From Cyrtodaria siliqua (lineage: Eukaryota > Mollusca > Bivalvia > Adapedonta > Hiatellidae): a DNA stretch of 64,000 nucleotides. Position 1 is the stretch's first letter. Each line of letters begins with the position of its first letter. The translations under genes and the position numbers were made by a program. Below are positions 13,085 to 25,275 of this stretch, in pieces. The notes beneath the pieces are model-generated. The model worked only from the letters and a program-made list of their open reading frames with translations, had not been told where the DNA came from and ran no database searches. The DNA lies in contig JAWPHD010005594.1 of NCBI GenBank assembly GCA_037043455.1, positions 62,001 through 126,000 of the forward strand, read 5' to 3'.

Positions 13085-13290
13085 TTTTATTCCCCTAGCG
13101 GCCTTTTTTGGCACTAACCGTTCCAAAGCGGTAGCCCTATTGTCAACACTTTAGTGTTTGTGATGTCTTATTTAGCCTTTTATTCATCTTTTAATTTGTT
13201 CTTTGTTTCTGCGTTTGTTTATGGTTGACTGTCGTCCTTGAATGCTGTTTTTCCTGTTCAATTTTTATATCTATATTTACATGGCGGATG
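13085..13290 (-). repeat. Family A copy, minus orientation
   Basis: Reverse complement carries the order AATCGAACAGG-like start, GACGACAGTCAACCA, CAAACAAACGCAG, GACATCACAAACACT, TTGGAACGGTTAGTGCC. Confidence 0.75.
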
Positions 13291-13454
13291 CCGAGATGTA
13301 GATCTATAGAAATTATGTTATGACGTCTGTTCTCATAATGCATGGCTGTTCCTGTAACTGATTAGGTGTATTGTTTTGCCCTTAAAGTAATCACTTTTAC
13401 CCCCGCCCCTAAAATAGGAGATAGGCATTAAATGCTTTAATGTTTTATAGATGT

Positions 13455-13745
13455 TAATAGTTTGCTGTTCAAAAAAGAGTATGATAATGGACCTTTGGAA
13501 ACGGCCGAGCACGACACATACGAAATATTGCAGTCTCGGTTTGACTGAGACTGTTCATGAGCGGTAGTGAAATATGCTAGCTACAAAATGTTAACCATCC
13601 CATATTTAGTTACACGTTATTTTGCCTTTTATTCACTTTTATATATAGTTGTTCTTTGTTTCTGTGTGTGTTTGTGGTTCACTGTCGTCCTTGAATGCTA
13701 CTTTTCCTGTTCGATTTTTATATCTATATTTGTTCTCTCCAGTGA
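13455..13745 (-). repeat. Hairpin-type repeat plus family A fragment
   Basis: 13455-13590 includes GGACCTTTGGAAACGGCCG and the hairpin CAGTCTCGGTTTGACTGAGACTG. The same block occurs inverted at 45785-45895, and the hairpin again at 51525. From about 13600 it runs into a second minus-oriented family A piece with CACTGTCGTCCTTGAATGC. Confidence 0.65.
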
Positions 13746-13749
13746 GTAA

Positions 13750-14760
13750 GCACTGTATCATGTCATGCAGTGTCAACGAAGTTATTAAAATGATAACAGC
13801 ACGAATCCATGAAAGATGTTTGTTAGGTCGTGTAAATGTGTCTTGAAGTTGATATGTATTTACGCAAAATACAATCGTAAGTTAATGATTAAATCCTAGC
13901 AAACACAATCTATACCCAATATCAAAAGCAATCACCATAAAATGTATGGGATCAAAAAACAGGAGAATATCTACAGCTCCATTAGATATTTTCTATAACA
14001 GCAAATTCCAAGATAAGAATAATGGGAAATGTCTGTATGAATTGATTCTCTGAGTCATAAAATAATACACCAGAATCGCTTATATTGGCTCTTTCCCTAC
14101 ACCAAAAACATATAAATAGCACAATACCATTCATTTCCTTAGAAAGTGGACAAGGAAAACACAGATATTCTCCAACGCTTTTAGCATGGTCATATTCGTT
14201 TCTTTTATGCATCGAAAATAATTGGTCATTTAGAGCATTATTTGTATAGAATTATATATACGTTGTTATTTATACTGACTGAAGAATATATATTTGTATA
14301 GCTTCATTTAAAAAGCTCTTTCAATGCGAGCTTTAATTTATTATACTTTACAATAACTTGTCCAGATATTTGATATATATGAGTTTAATCCGTATCAGAG
14401 GACTGTGAATTATGTTGAGTGCTCCTTATCGACCTAGCAGTATAGTTGCCAATTGTTGTATAATTATATTTCTATAACATAATGTTCCATCTAGAAACAA
14501 GTCCAATCAGGGTAAACGAGCAACTTAATTGTCAAGCTCGAACCACCTGTACATTAGGCATTATAACATGTCAATTTTAGTTGTTTTTTCAGGGGTTAGA
14601 CTGTGTCTCTAAGCGAGGCTAAGAAAAGAAAGAACTTCGTTTTCGTGCCGAGCCTAATAAACTTAATAGTAAAAGGCACTGACATAATATTCTATTCATC
14701 ATGTAGATTATCCACATTTTCTGTATGAATTACTTACGAATTATTTACGGTGCCCAGTTA
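13750..14760. other. No gene recognised
   Basis: AT-rich. The minus frame at 13982-14212 shows no recognised domain. Confidence 0.4.
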
Positions 14761-14764
14761 CGGT

Positions 14765-15112
14765 CATCTTACCATCGCATCTTACCATCAAGCATCGACC
14801 CGATGGTCGATGGTAAGATGCGATGGTAAGATGCGATGGTAGATGGTAAGATGCGATGGACCATCGACCATCGCATCTTACCATCGACCATCGCATCTTA
14901 CCATCGTATCTTACCATCGACCATCGCATCTTACCATTGACCATCGCATCTTACCATCGACCATCGCATCTTACCATCGACCATCGCATCTTACCATCGC
15001 ATCTTACCATCGACCATCGCATCTTACCATCGACCATCGCATCTTACCATCGCATCTTACCATCATATCTTACCATCGCATCTTACCATCGCATCTTACC
15101 ATCGATCATCGA
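14765..15112. repeat. CATCTTACCATCG minisatellite with an inverted segment
   Basis: Units of CATCGCATCTTAC and CATCGAC run forward at 14765-14800, inverted (GATGGTAAGATGCG) at about 14803-14858, then forward again to 15112. The array can therefore fold on itself. A single related scrap lies at about 16168-16203. Confidence 0.9.
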
Positions 15113-16110
15113 CTTATGACACACGTGCTACAGCCACTTTTGGTATCGAACTTGACCAAGTTTTCCATTCCCGAATATTGCAAACAAGTGTTTGTGGGCG
15201 AGTGAGGAGTGCATACATTGGAGGAATACGTGAAACATAATTATATAAGGGAAAGCGGACACATTTCACAATCAACTTTTTAAATGAAACTAATTGATTA
15301 TAACTATGCATAAAACATGCAGTGCCTCACTTTTTAAGGTCAATTATCCTTATATTTTACTAGTTGTCCGAGGGCGTAAAGAAACATTAAGAGCATGGTG
15401 GGGGCAGAGGCGGTCTGGAATGTATCTAGTAATGCATTTAGGTTTTAACAAGGATGTCCGCAATTCGAGGTTGGTGAGTATTTTTAGAGGATTTATATAG
15501 GCGCGCGCCATGCCACCCTTCCTCTCTCCACTTGAACCTACTCAAACCCAGACACAGAAGGGTGACAATGCCAAGTTTGTTGTACTTTTGAATTCCGAAT
15601 TCCGAAGTTTGAAGTCTGATACTTAGGTCTGACGTGTCTATAGGCGAGCTATAATTCCGTAATAAGGTCAAACAAAAACATATGTGTGTTTAGGCAGGGC
15701 TCTATATTTAAATGTTCATCCCAGGTTTAGGGTAACATGCCAGAAAATAGTAGGTAGGGTAGGTAAGAATTTATATTTATATATATTATATTTAATATAT
15801 ATATATAGGAACATAGCATTTTATACCCAAAACAGCCTTGATTTTTATATTTTACTGGTAAATTGGAAAATAAAGCTAGTTTTCACCAGAACAAATAGGT
15901 AGGGTCGGGTTACCCAAAACACACATAACATTTTGTAAGGCCTAAGTTGAACGCTCAATTATAATTGAACAAAGCAGGTTTTGTTCACCCACACCCACAC
16001 CCACCCACCCACCCACATAGCCAACATGGTTGAATAGTTTTCATTACACTCGTCTTAACATATTTATCAATTAATATTTAATAAAATTGTCTCACTGACA
16101 AACCTGAGAT
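15113..16110. other. No gene; CACCC microsatellite
   Basis: Contains a CACCCACACCCACCC tract at about 15988-16016. No coding signal. Confidence 0.45.
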
Positions 16111-16112
16111 TA

Positions 16113-16155
16113 CATTGAGATTGAGAGAGAGAGGGAGAGAGAGAGAGAGAGAGAA
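16113..16155. repeat. (GA)n microsatellite
   Basis: Near-uninterrupted GA run. Confidence 0.9.
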
Positions 16156-16254
16156 AGTTATTAGGTCAGATGCTGGATGTTAAGATGCGATAGTAAGATG
16201 ACCCTAACAGGACACCGTACTTATTACCTATTTCTCAGAATGTTAAGCTTATCG

Positions 16255-16345
16255 AGGACGCCGCCATGTTGTCGTTTTTTGTTTGTTTTATGACGTCAGG
16301 CAACGTTACGGGCTTGACGTCAGATAACGTTACCTACAATAAACG
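16255..16345. promoter_or_regulatory. GCCGCCATGTTG and duplicated TGACGTCAG..AACGTTAC motif
   Basis: A GCCGCCATGTTG word is followed by two direct copies, 24 bp apart, of TGACGTCAGxxAACGTTAC. TGACGTCA is the CREB/ATF consensus and GCCGCCAT resembles YY1-type promoter elements. No gene is visible beside it, so function is speculative. Confidence 0.25.
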
Positions 16346-17211
16346 CAGAGGGATTCCGCGTTGATTTGCTTTATTGTCAGTGCCTAATAAAGCAAAAGTT
16401 ATAAGGTCACCCCTTAATTAGGCAGAAAAGTGCATATCTGCATGATAAACTGTATTATTTGTATTGTACTGGGTTTCAGGCTTATAGTCAATGCATCGCG
16501 GTATACATCAAACGTGTATATCAACATTTGTTTATGGTGCATTCATTTACTTTCGTCGATTTGAAATACTGTCACATTTATTCCTTTCCTACCATTCCGT
16601 GACGGAAACAAAAATAACTATAATTGATACTCACCGAATGGTGTTTTTTTCCTTTTAAAGAAATGCAGAAAGCGTACCATCTTTGAGAATAAATATTTTG
16701 ATTGAAAGGTTGTATTCATTAGAACTGCGTATCAATTAAGTACCAGCTGACCTTTACATTATTCCTTCACCATCATCTATTTTATCACCTATAGAGTTAG
16801 TTGATTCCCCGGGATTTAAGACACATCAATGGTATTCAAGACGTATCAAAGGAAAGAGCGCTCATAAGGAAAGAAACACGAACATTTTTGAATAGAAACA
16901 CTGTAATAACTGTTGTAGTTAACAGACATGTAGCATTTTATTTAATGTTGACACTGGGTTCCTTAGAAATAATACTCCAGGTGCTACCTCAAGTACATCG
17001 ACACATTCAACGCGAACGTTACTTAACGTGGCCAGTAATGTTCAGCTTATGGATTGATAAGAAAAAAGACATAACCCTATTAAGAACGGATTAACCCCGG
17101 TGTGGAATCATATTTCTAAGATATTGAAGGATATTTAGGTTTATTTATCCTCCAGATCATACGACTGAACGTCCATGGTTGTAAAATGTCGTTTATTATG
17201 TGTATTTTTTC
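16346..17211. other. No gene recognised
   Basis: The 97-residue frame at 16801-17094 has no domain signature. Confidence 0.4.
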
Positions 17212-18525
17212 AGAACTGTTTATTTCCATTGTACGAGAGCAGATGTCACACACGAGTTATCAGTCCAGGGTGTGTATTTGGAATTTATGTATAGTAATGA
17301 AAAAAATAAACGCAAATCGAAAAATAGCGCTATATATTTGATATAATTCCATTCAATATTCCATAGAAATCCTAAGATGTTTTGTAAAGAAAGGGTTGCA
17401 AATTAATAGAAAGGATAAAACTATGCTGTTGTAGACTTTTTAATCACATGTCTTGTAACACGAAATTCATAAATGTCGAAGTTTCATTTCTGTATTGTAT
17501 TTAAAGAGATTACACAATATAGCCAAACGTGTATTCTATCATTAATAAAACTTGAAGGATAACATATGGCGTGTTACGTGTTGTTCTAGTCATTTTCTCG
17601 AAAGGAAAGGCCTAATGTTGCCATGTACAATGATGTACCATTATATTAATAACAGTATATTATGCATTCCCGAGTTGCGTTTCTTCATTTGGTATATAAA
17701 TAAAGTGTGTTCTCTACAGACACGTATTTTGAGAAAAGGTACACTTATTTAGAAGTGATGACAAACAGTTGAAAGGGGAAAAATTTACTATTTATTTAAT
17801 AGAGCCAACATTCAACGGACTACCGCCGGACGTTAATAATAACGGTTCAATTGGACAATCTGTATTACTCGACTAGGCATGTCATAGTCATATTGATAAT
17901 AGAAAATAGCAATTGTATGATTGTTTCTTTTAATGCAAGTTCAATGTATAGACTTCCGAAACTGCATACGAGTAGATGCATGATCACCTTTATTAAAATC
18001 ACATATACATATTCATATATACATGGTAATCTGTAATATTCATTTATACATAATCATCTTTGTGTTTCACTTATCTTGCATGTTATTGATGCCTAGTTTG
18101 TAATAGGGTAAAGCATGGCGGAGAAATGTTTAATTTACACTGTCCATCTTAATTGGGATCACATTATTGTAAGATTGAGGTGTGTAGCACATCAAAGCTT
18201 GGTTTAAAAACAACAATAACCTTTTTGCCACTAAACATTCCGAGGCGGTACCTCTGTTGTCAACCGTTCGTGTTTTTGATGTAGCATACGACGCTTCTAT
18301 TGGTCTCAATACACAGTGCATTTTTACTATTTTGGCATATATGAATAAACTTTAATGGGCCATTTTCCAAGCTAAACGCCAAATGTCACCACGTCTTGCG
18401 AAAAGCAGAAACACAACCGAAAACCACCGGCACGCAGTTTAGTCAGAAATTATCACAATACAGATAACGCTACCACATATACATGAGCTGCGCTTACGTT
18501 AAAAATCTGTGAAATTATAACAATC
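17212..18525. repeat. 1.31-kb tandem duplication, unit 1
   Basis: Begins GAACTGTTTATTTCCATTG and ends AATCTGTGAAATTATAAC. Almost every phrase recurs about 1314 bp later. It contains a minus-oriented family A fragment (about 18205-18290), duplicated along with the unit. Not coding. Confidence 0.93.
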
Positions 18526-19842
18526 AGAACTGTTTCTTTCCATTGTACGTGAGCAGATGTCACACACGAGTTATCAGTCCAGGGTGTGTATTTGGAATTT
18601 ATGTATAGTAATGAAAAAAAAGAAACGCAAATCGAAAAATAGCGCTATATATTTGATATAATTCCATGCAATATCCATAGAAATCCCAAGATGTTTTGTA
18701 AAGAAAGGGTTGCAAAGTAATAGAAAGGATAGAACTATGCTGTTGTAGACTTTTTAATCACATGTCTTGTAACACGAAATTCATAAATGTCGAAGTTTCA
18801 TTTCTGTATTGTATTTAAAGAGATTACACAATTTAGCCAAACGCGTATTCTATCATTAATAAAACTTTCAAGGGATAACATATGGTGTGTTACGTGTTGT
18901 TCTAGTCATTTTCTCGAAAGGAAAGGCCTAATGTTGCCATGTACCATTAGATTAACAACAGTATATTATGCATTCCCGAGTTGCGTTTCTTCATTTGGTA
19001 TATAAACATAACAATAAAGTGTGTTCTCTACGGACACGTATTTTGAGAAAAGGTACACTTATTTGGATGTGATGACAAACTGTTGGAAGTGGACAATTTC
19101 ACCATTTATTTAATAGAGCCAACATTCAACGGACTACCGCCGGACGTTAATAATAACGGTTCAACTGGACAATCTGTATTACGCGACTAGGCATGTCACA
19201 GCCATATTGATAATAGAAAATAGCAATTGTCTGATTGCTTCTTTTAATGCAAGTTCAATGTATAGACTTCCGAAACTGCATACGAGTAGATGCATGATCA
19301 TCTTTATTAAAATCACATATACATATTCATACTGTAATATTTATATATACATGATCATCTTTGTATTTCACTTATCTTGCATATTATTGATGCCAAATTT
19401 GTAACAGGGTATAGCATGGCGGAGTAAGTTTTAATTTACACTGTCCATCTTAATTGGGATCACATTAGGGTAAGATTGAGGTGTGTAGCACATCAACGCT
19501 TGGTTTAAACACAACAACAACCTTTTTGCCACTGAACATTCCGAGGCGGTACCTCTGTTGTCAACCGTTTGCGTTTTTGATGTAGCATACTACGCTTCTA
19601 TTGGTCTCACTACACAGTGCATTTTTAATATTTTGGCCTATATGAATAAAGTTTACAGGGCCATTCCGAACAGGCAGTTTCCAAGCTAAACGCAAAATGA
19701 CACCACGTCTTGCGAAAAGCAGAAAAACAACCGAAAACCACCGGCATGCAGTTTAGTCAGAAAGTATCACAATACAGATAATGCTACCAAATATACATGA
19801 ACAGCACTTACGTTAAAAATCTGTGAAATTATAACAATCAGT
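18526..19842. repeat. 1.31-kb tandem duplication, unit 2
   Basis: Second copy of 17212-18525 with small indels. It retains CCGAACAGGCAG near 19665 that unit 1 has lost. A third, short fragment of the same unit survives at about 21175-21262. Confidence 0.93.
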
Positions 19843-19954
19843 ATATTTCATAAAACTTCTGTCAATTCCATGTTATATCGAAACTGTCAATTTATCGCAT
19901 TGAACAGCTTTGCGTGAACTTTTTACATAGTTGAATTCATCTCAAATTAAAGTC

Positions 19955-20000
19955 AGCCAGCCAGCCAGCCAGCCAGCGAGTCAGTCAGTCAGTCAGTCAC
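19955..20000. repeat. CAGC/CAGT tetranucleotide tract
   Basis: CCAG repeats switch into TCAG repeats. Confidence 0.85.
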
Positions 20001-21435
20001 AAAACATTTTCCAAATGACAAACACTGATCAACTGCTTGCTAAATTCAGAACAGATCTGCGAAAAAAATATATCAAGGAGACACAGGCAATCTTTTCCGT
20101 GAATAATGACAGAAATCAGAATTTAATGTTTTATTATGACGCGAAATTCACTTGAACTTCAATGAACTCATGAAATTCGCGTACATTGTTTTTATTTAAA
20201 CGTATATTAGCAGAGTTTTATTTCTTAGTGGAAAATAAAATTTATAAACAGAATTTAGAACCGAAAACTATTTTAACGCCATTTTTTTAACTTACGTAAA
20301 AAGAGACGATAAAGAATATAAAGGTACATTAACATGTTGTCTAGATTTCCTTTCCCTATAAATAAACAGACACACAATATATTGGATGCTTTTTTATTTG
20401 ACATGACACGAAATTTGTACGAAATGCGCATGAAAAATATCATGAGAGAACAAATTGCCTGCGTACTAATGGAATACTAGAAATAAGATGAAAGCTGGAA
20501 CTCCTCATTCAGCAAACAGCAAGCCCAAACAATTTCGTGTCTCAACAAATGTGCAACTGCGAACGAAAAATCATTCCGAAAGGCACAGCGGTTCGAAAAA
20601 GGTTGTCAGACAACTTCAAAGCAAACAAGGAAGAGCGACTAAGTTAATACACTTACTTAATGAACATTTTCGACAAATAAGACACACCGCACCGCGGTTT
20701 TGAAATTTGCTGCTGCATAAGTGGATGAGGATGTTTCTAATATTGTCAATAGCTGAAATAAACAATTTGCCATACAAACACATACCTATTAGAGGTAATA
20801 TGAAGCTGCTTTCCATGATGTGAACATGTCCTTGGAAAAGTGTCGGTACATTGTTATCCATTTGAAACCGACCGAGACGAGAACTAGACTTACAGAAACA
20901 ATTTATCGACTCGCAAGCACACACTGTTTTTGGCAAATACAATCGAATATCTATGTTTCGCGGAATAGTTGACACTGCATGTACGCACTGACATATGCGC
21001 TCAAAGATTTATAGTGTTCATCAGGATGTTTCATCGCCTGGAAACCATATCGACATTACGGAAGTGATTTGAGAAGTTCACTATGAACAGTATACACAAA
21101 ATAATCCATGTTGATCAATGTATGGTCCATTTTCATGTGCAAAATCACTAATTTATGCCAAAATCTAACTTTAGTACATTGCAATTAATGCATTTTTACT
21201 ATCTTGGCCTATATGAAAAAAGTTTACAGGGCCATTCCGAACAGGAAGTTTCCAAGCTAAGCGTTACTTTTTTATGTAACCAAGTCATTTGCACACACAA
21301 AACCGTACAAAATCTGGTACATTGCATAACACTGTTTAGTTAATATTAAATATATTGTATGACTATATTTAAGAAGTGTAATAGGAAGGGGAAAAAGGAG
21401 TATTAGAAGAGAATAATGTAAGATAATAGATAATG
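20001..21435. other. No gene; contains a scrap of the 1.31-kb unit
   Basis: Opposed frames at 20488-20703 (+) and 20616-20975 (-) have no recognisable domain. 21175-21262 repeats the GCCTATATGAA...CCAAGCTAA segment of the 1.31-kb duplication. Confidence 0.4.
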
Positions 21436-22635
21436 ATTTTGCTAGAGAGTATCGTTTGCCAGGCTCCGTAGTGTTAATATTTTTCTCCAAATTTCTTCAA
21501 ATTTCTTAAGAGTATCAGTTTTGAAGGCAGTGTATATTTCTATGTTAATCCTATTGTTCAATTTTCTTAGGAACGCTTCAAATTTCGGTATCTTATCTTT
21601 ATAATTACATTTATAGCTAAATTGTTTACCCAACATTACGTTATGTAAGCGAATATTTTATCTCGTTCTCCAAATATTATAATTATTTAATTTAATTTAA
21701 TCTAAAGTAAATATTATAATTATTTAATTCGGTAATCATGTCGGTTCTCTCCATCCATAAACGGCATTCTCGCTTTCAATATTACAGAATGTGAAAATAC
21801 TTGAAACGGCAAGTTGGCATTTATATAAAAAAATATTTGTGGCAATATTCCTATATATAAAATTGTACTGAAACATTTGTAAGTTATTATCTTTACTACA
21901 ACTGAAACTTTTGTGAGATATCTATTGACTGAGTTTGAAGGCTTTTCCAAAATACATTCGCATAACGTTTTTTGTTTTAGTATTTTGACATTTTCTAGTT
22001 GAGTTCATGCAACCATTGCATTGGTATTGAAGATATAAGTTGGTGATATTTTAAGAATTCTGTTGCAGGTATGTCAAAATCATTTTGGATTGAATTAAAT
22101 GTTTTTAGTTTTCTATCAGTTGTATTATATTCGTCGGATGCATACAATCTATTTCTTTATCCAATAAAGATATATTAAGGATCTACCATTAAATTCCCAC
22201 CATAGCGTTCGAGATATATCATGTAGAATATTTCCACGCTAAATCTTTATTTGGGGCTATTATTTTCTTTACCCATGATGCTTTAATGGAGGTTAAGTAT
22301 ATTCGTATATCTATCATTTAAAACGACCATCTTCATATTGTTTTATAATTTTTCACCTTTTGATTTTATCTCTTTTTGAATTCCAAATGAATTGAAAACA
22401 TTTTTGATTCAGTTATTTTAGTATCTACTCTGGTGGATTTGGAATAGTTGAAATAAGGTACGTTGATTTTGGAACAATAATATATTTTAAAGCAGTGATG
22501 TTTCCTATTGTTGATAGTTTACGCCTTTCTGATTGATCCATACTATTGTAAAATTGTTTTAATCTATATGTATAGTTAATTTCAAACATGTTTGCTGTTT
22601 GTGCATGAAAAGTTACGCCAAGTGCCTTTTCCGAT

Positions 22636-23310
22636 TCAGATGTCAATTTTATACATTTTTTTTCTATTATAATTTAAGTCGTGTTGCGTTCTAAGTGTTC
22701 CTGCTCTTAATGTTACACATTTGTTGAGATTTAAGTTTAGGCCGGATATATGTTCAAACTCTTCAAAAGCGTTTAGCATAGCGTTGTAACCTTTTTCAGA
22801 CCCGTTTAGTAAAATGGTCGCGTCGTAAGCAAACATTGTGTGTTTTATCTCTTGATCATTTACTTTTATAACTACGGTATCTATATCGTTACGTATGGAT
22901 ATTGAAAGTATTTCAGTTGCTAAAATAAATATATAAGGGGAAAGTGGGCAGCCTTGTCGTACATCTCTTCTCACATTAAAGAATTCTGAAATGTATAAAC
23001 ATAGGACCAAAGTTAAACAACTCTAAAACTAAGTATATTTAATCATGTCCAACACTGTCAAAAGCCTTTTCGAAGTTTTCGAAGTTAGCAAAAAACAGTA
23101 GGCCAGGAAACTCACTTGCTTTTAAATATTCAATAATATCGAACAATAATCTAATATTTTCTTCTATGTAGCGTCCTTTAATAAAACCAGTCTGGCTAAT
23201 GATTTTTTTTAAATAGAATATTTTTTTATCTATTTGCTATAACTTTTGTTGCTATTTTATAGTCAACGTTTAATAATGTTATTGTTCTCCATTCCGAGAA
23301 GCTAGTTAAG
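22636..23310 (-). pseudogene. LINE reverse transcriptase fragment
   Basis: Minus-strand pieces in order: ITLLNVDYKIATKVIANR-type start (about 23290), SQTGFIKGRYIEENIR (about 23190), FEKAFDSVGHD carrying the first catalytic Asp (about 23060), then VRQGCPLSPYIFILA and the palm motif. The palm motif reads FAYD instead of FADD (about 22830), so one metal-binding Asp is lost. FENFEKAF looks like a small internal duplication. Frame breaks separate the pieces. Continuation 22425-22646 reads SEKALGVTFH...PKSTYL...IPNPPE, typical of the post-RT region. Confidence 0.85.
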
Positions 23311-23329
23311 TCTTTGTTTCCTTTAGGTT

Positions 23330-24050
23330 ATAAGTTTATTAATAAATACTGATAAAGGTGATACTGTGGGAGCAACAAACACAATTAAGAGAATAAAGCA
23401 GCAGACTCGGTTGTATTGAGTCTGTTCATGAGAAGTAATGAAAGAAGCAACACCTCTCACAACCACTAGAACCGGCTTAAGTAGTTTTCTATTTCAAATT
23501 CATCTATATTGGGCTGGTTGGTCCCAAAGAACCAGTAAAAATAACACTACTGAATCGTAGCACGGGGAGACTTTTTACAGCCGCCACACTGCAATAAACG
23601 AACGCTAGTGTGAATGTTCATAAATACTGATAAAGTTGTTCCTTTGGGAGCAACAAACACAATTATTAAACCTTGTTTCTGAAGTTCTGTTAAATTTCCG
23701 TTTTCAAAAGAATAGTTTAATGTCTTAATAAAGAAATATAAAAAGATCGGACCGGGAAAGTAGCATTCAAGGAGGACAGTCAACCACAAAACACAAAAAC
23801 AAACACGCAAACAGACAAACAAGAAGGCAAAAGTAATATTCAATGCAAACGACATCACAAACACAAAAGTGTTGCGAATAGGGCCACTGCCTTGGAACGG
23901 AATGTAGGCCATTGGGGGTTTAAACCGGTTCTAGGGTGCACCAAACCTCACACTTACCCTACTGTCATCACATTAAAACAGGACAGTGTAAATAAAGTAA
24001 TCCCCGCCATGATCTAATCGCTAACCAACAAGACTGTATTTTATTTCAGA
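23330..24050 (+). repeat. Family A insertion in the LINE
   Basis: Contains CAGACTCGG...GAGTCTGTTCATGAG, ACCGGCTTAAG, AGCACGGGGAGAC with GCCGCCACACTG (also at 51990-52060), GGAGGACAGTCAACCACAAA, CACTGCCTTGGAACGG, GTTTAAACCGG and AATCCCCGCCATGA. This is one of the longest family A copies here and shows the order of its sub-blocks. An internal direct repeat (AATACTGATAAAGxTG...GGGAGCAACAAACACAATTA) occurs at about 23345 and 23625. Confidence 0.7.
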
Positions 24051-24604
24051 TCAAAAATCCCTTCTGAACCCAGACTTTTCCCATTTATCATATCTTTTAT
24101 TGCGGTTTTACATTATTTTTACGTTTTTACGTTATAATGCCTTCACAGTAAGCTTTGTCTTCATTTGATAATTTACAAACATTATTTTGAATAAAAATTA
24201 AATTCAGTTTTACTTTTCTGATAAAAGTTTTCAAAATATTGATGTTCTGAATTTAATATACTATATATTTTTTACCAGTAAGTACTTGTCCATCTATGTT
24301 TAATCTGTTCGTTACTTTTCTTTCTGCTCTGTGTTTTTCAAGACTCATGAGCATTTTAACTTGTTTTCCACTTTCTAAATACTGTGCCTTCATTCTAGTT
24401 TTTATTCCATTTGTCTTCGTTTCATAAAACTTAGTTAATTCCTTTCATTTTGTATTTATTTGTTCTAAAATGTGGGTTTCATTGAGTTCTGAATATCTTT
24501 GTTCTAACTCTTTAATTTCACTTTAAATATGTTTACTTTCATCCTCCAATTTCTTTTTCTTTGCTGCATATTGAATAGTGTTATTTCTGATAGTACCTTA
24601 AACC

Positions 24605-25275
24605 AGTTCCAATAATTATAGTGTTTGGGTTTGTCTCTTTATCAAATTCACCCTGCTTAGTGGAGTGCGTGGTCCAGTGGTAGAGCGCCAATTCCAGATC
24701 GAGAGGTCATGGGTTCGATCCTCGCCGCGGCCACGTTATTTATCCTTGAGCAAGATAATTAATCCACATTGCTTAGTACTGGTTTTACCCAGGAAACCAT
24801 CGAGAGTGATTAATCTAAGTTGCAATAACTTGTTTCGCAATCGATGTAAAATAAATATGTTTAAACTAAACCCTGCTTTGCACCGTTAACGGTCAAACAC
24901 ATATTGTTGGAATGTGTAGACTTTGATCCTATGCGTCCAAGGTACTACAATGTTAATACTATGGCCGAGTTATTTGATACTATATATTTTAGTCTTGTTT
25001 TAGATTTCTTGATTGAAGTCAGACTATATAATTCATTATAATTTGTTCTTGTATATATTTACTTCTTTATGTACCCGTTTTCGGGCATTTGTTGATTTAT
25101 ATATATAGTTTATATTTCTACCATGTCATCCCTTATTTGTAAATAGTTTTATCTTTATATATTTACATTAATTTTTAATTAATCCTACATTTCTTCATCT
25201 TTCGTCAGTTTTTGCGCACAATATGACCTATTTATTTGTCGACGTGCCGTAAAACACCATTCATTCATTCATTAC
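24605..25275 (+). mobile_element. 5'-truncated LINE tail, plus strand
   Basis: Ignoring the nested SINE, the frame reads CFAPLTVKHILLEC then FDPMRPRYYNVNTMAELF and LDFLIEVRLYN followed by a stop, the Cys-rich C-terminus of a CR1/RTE/jockey-type LINE ORF2. An AT-rich 3' UTR follows, ending GACGTGCCGTAAAACACC and (CATT)n at about 25255-25272. The element inserted in the older minus-strand LINE. Its 5' boundary is approximate. Confidence 0.75.
24659..24869 (+). mobile_element. tRNA-derived SINE with 9-bp target duplication
   Basis: The tRNA-like head (about 24665-24734) has a pol III A box TGGTCCAGTGG and B box GGTTCGATCC. The body has CCTTGAGCAAGATAATTAATCC and TACTGGTTTTACCCAGG. ACCCTGCTT flanks it at 24650-24658 and 24870-24878. 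Removing the SINE rejoins the reading frame of the plus-strand LINE tail (SPCF|APLTV region), which makes the boundaries certain. Confidence 0.9.

Noticed and set aside
14741..15205. Repetitive Ser/His/Tyr-rich ORFs on both strands
   Set aside because: Pure products of the CATCTTACCATCG minisatellite, open in more than one frame.
24665..24734. Functional tRNA gene
   Set aside because: A and B boxes belong to a SINE head with a SINE body and a target duplication; not a stand-alone tRNA.
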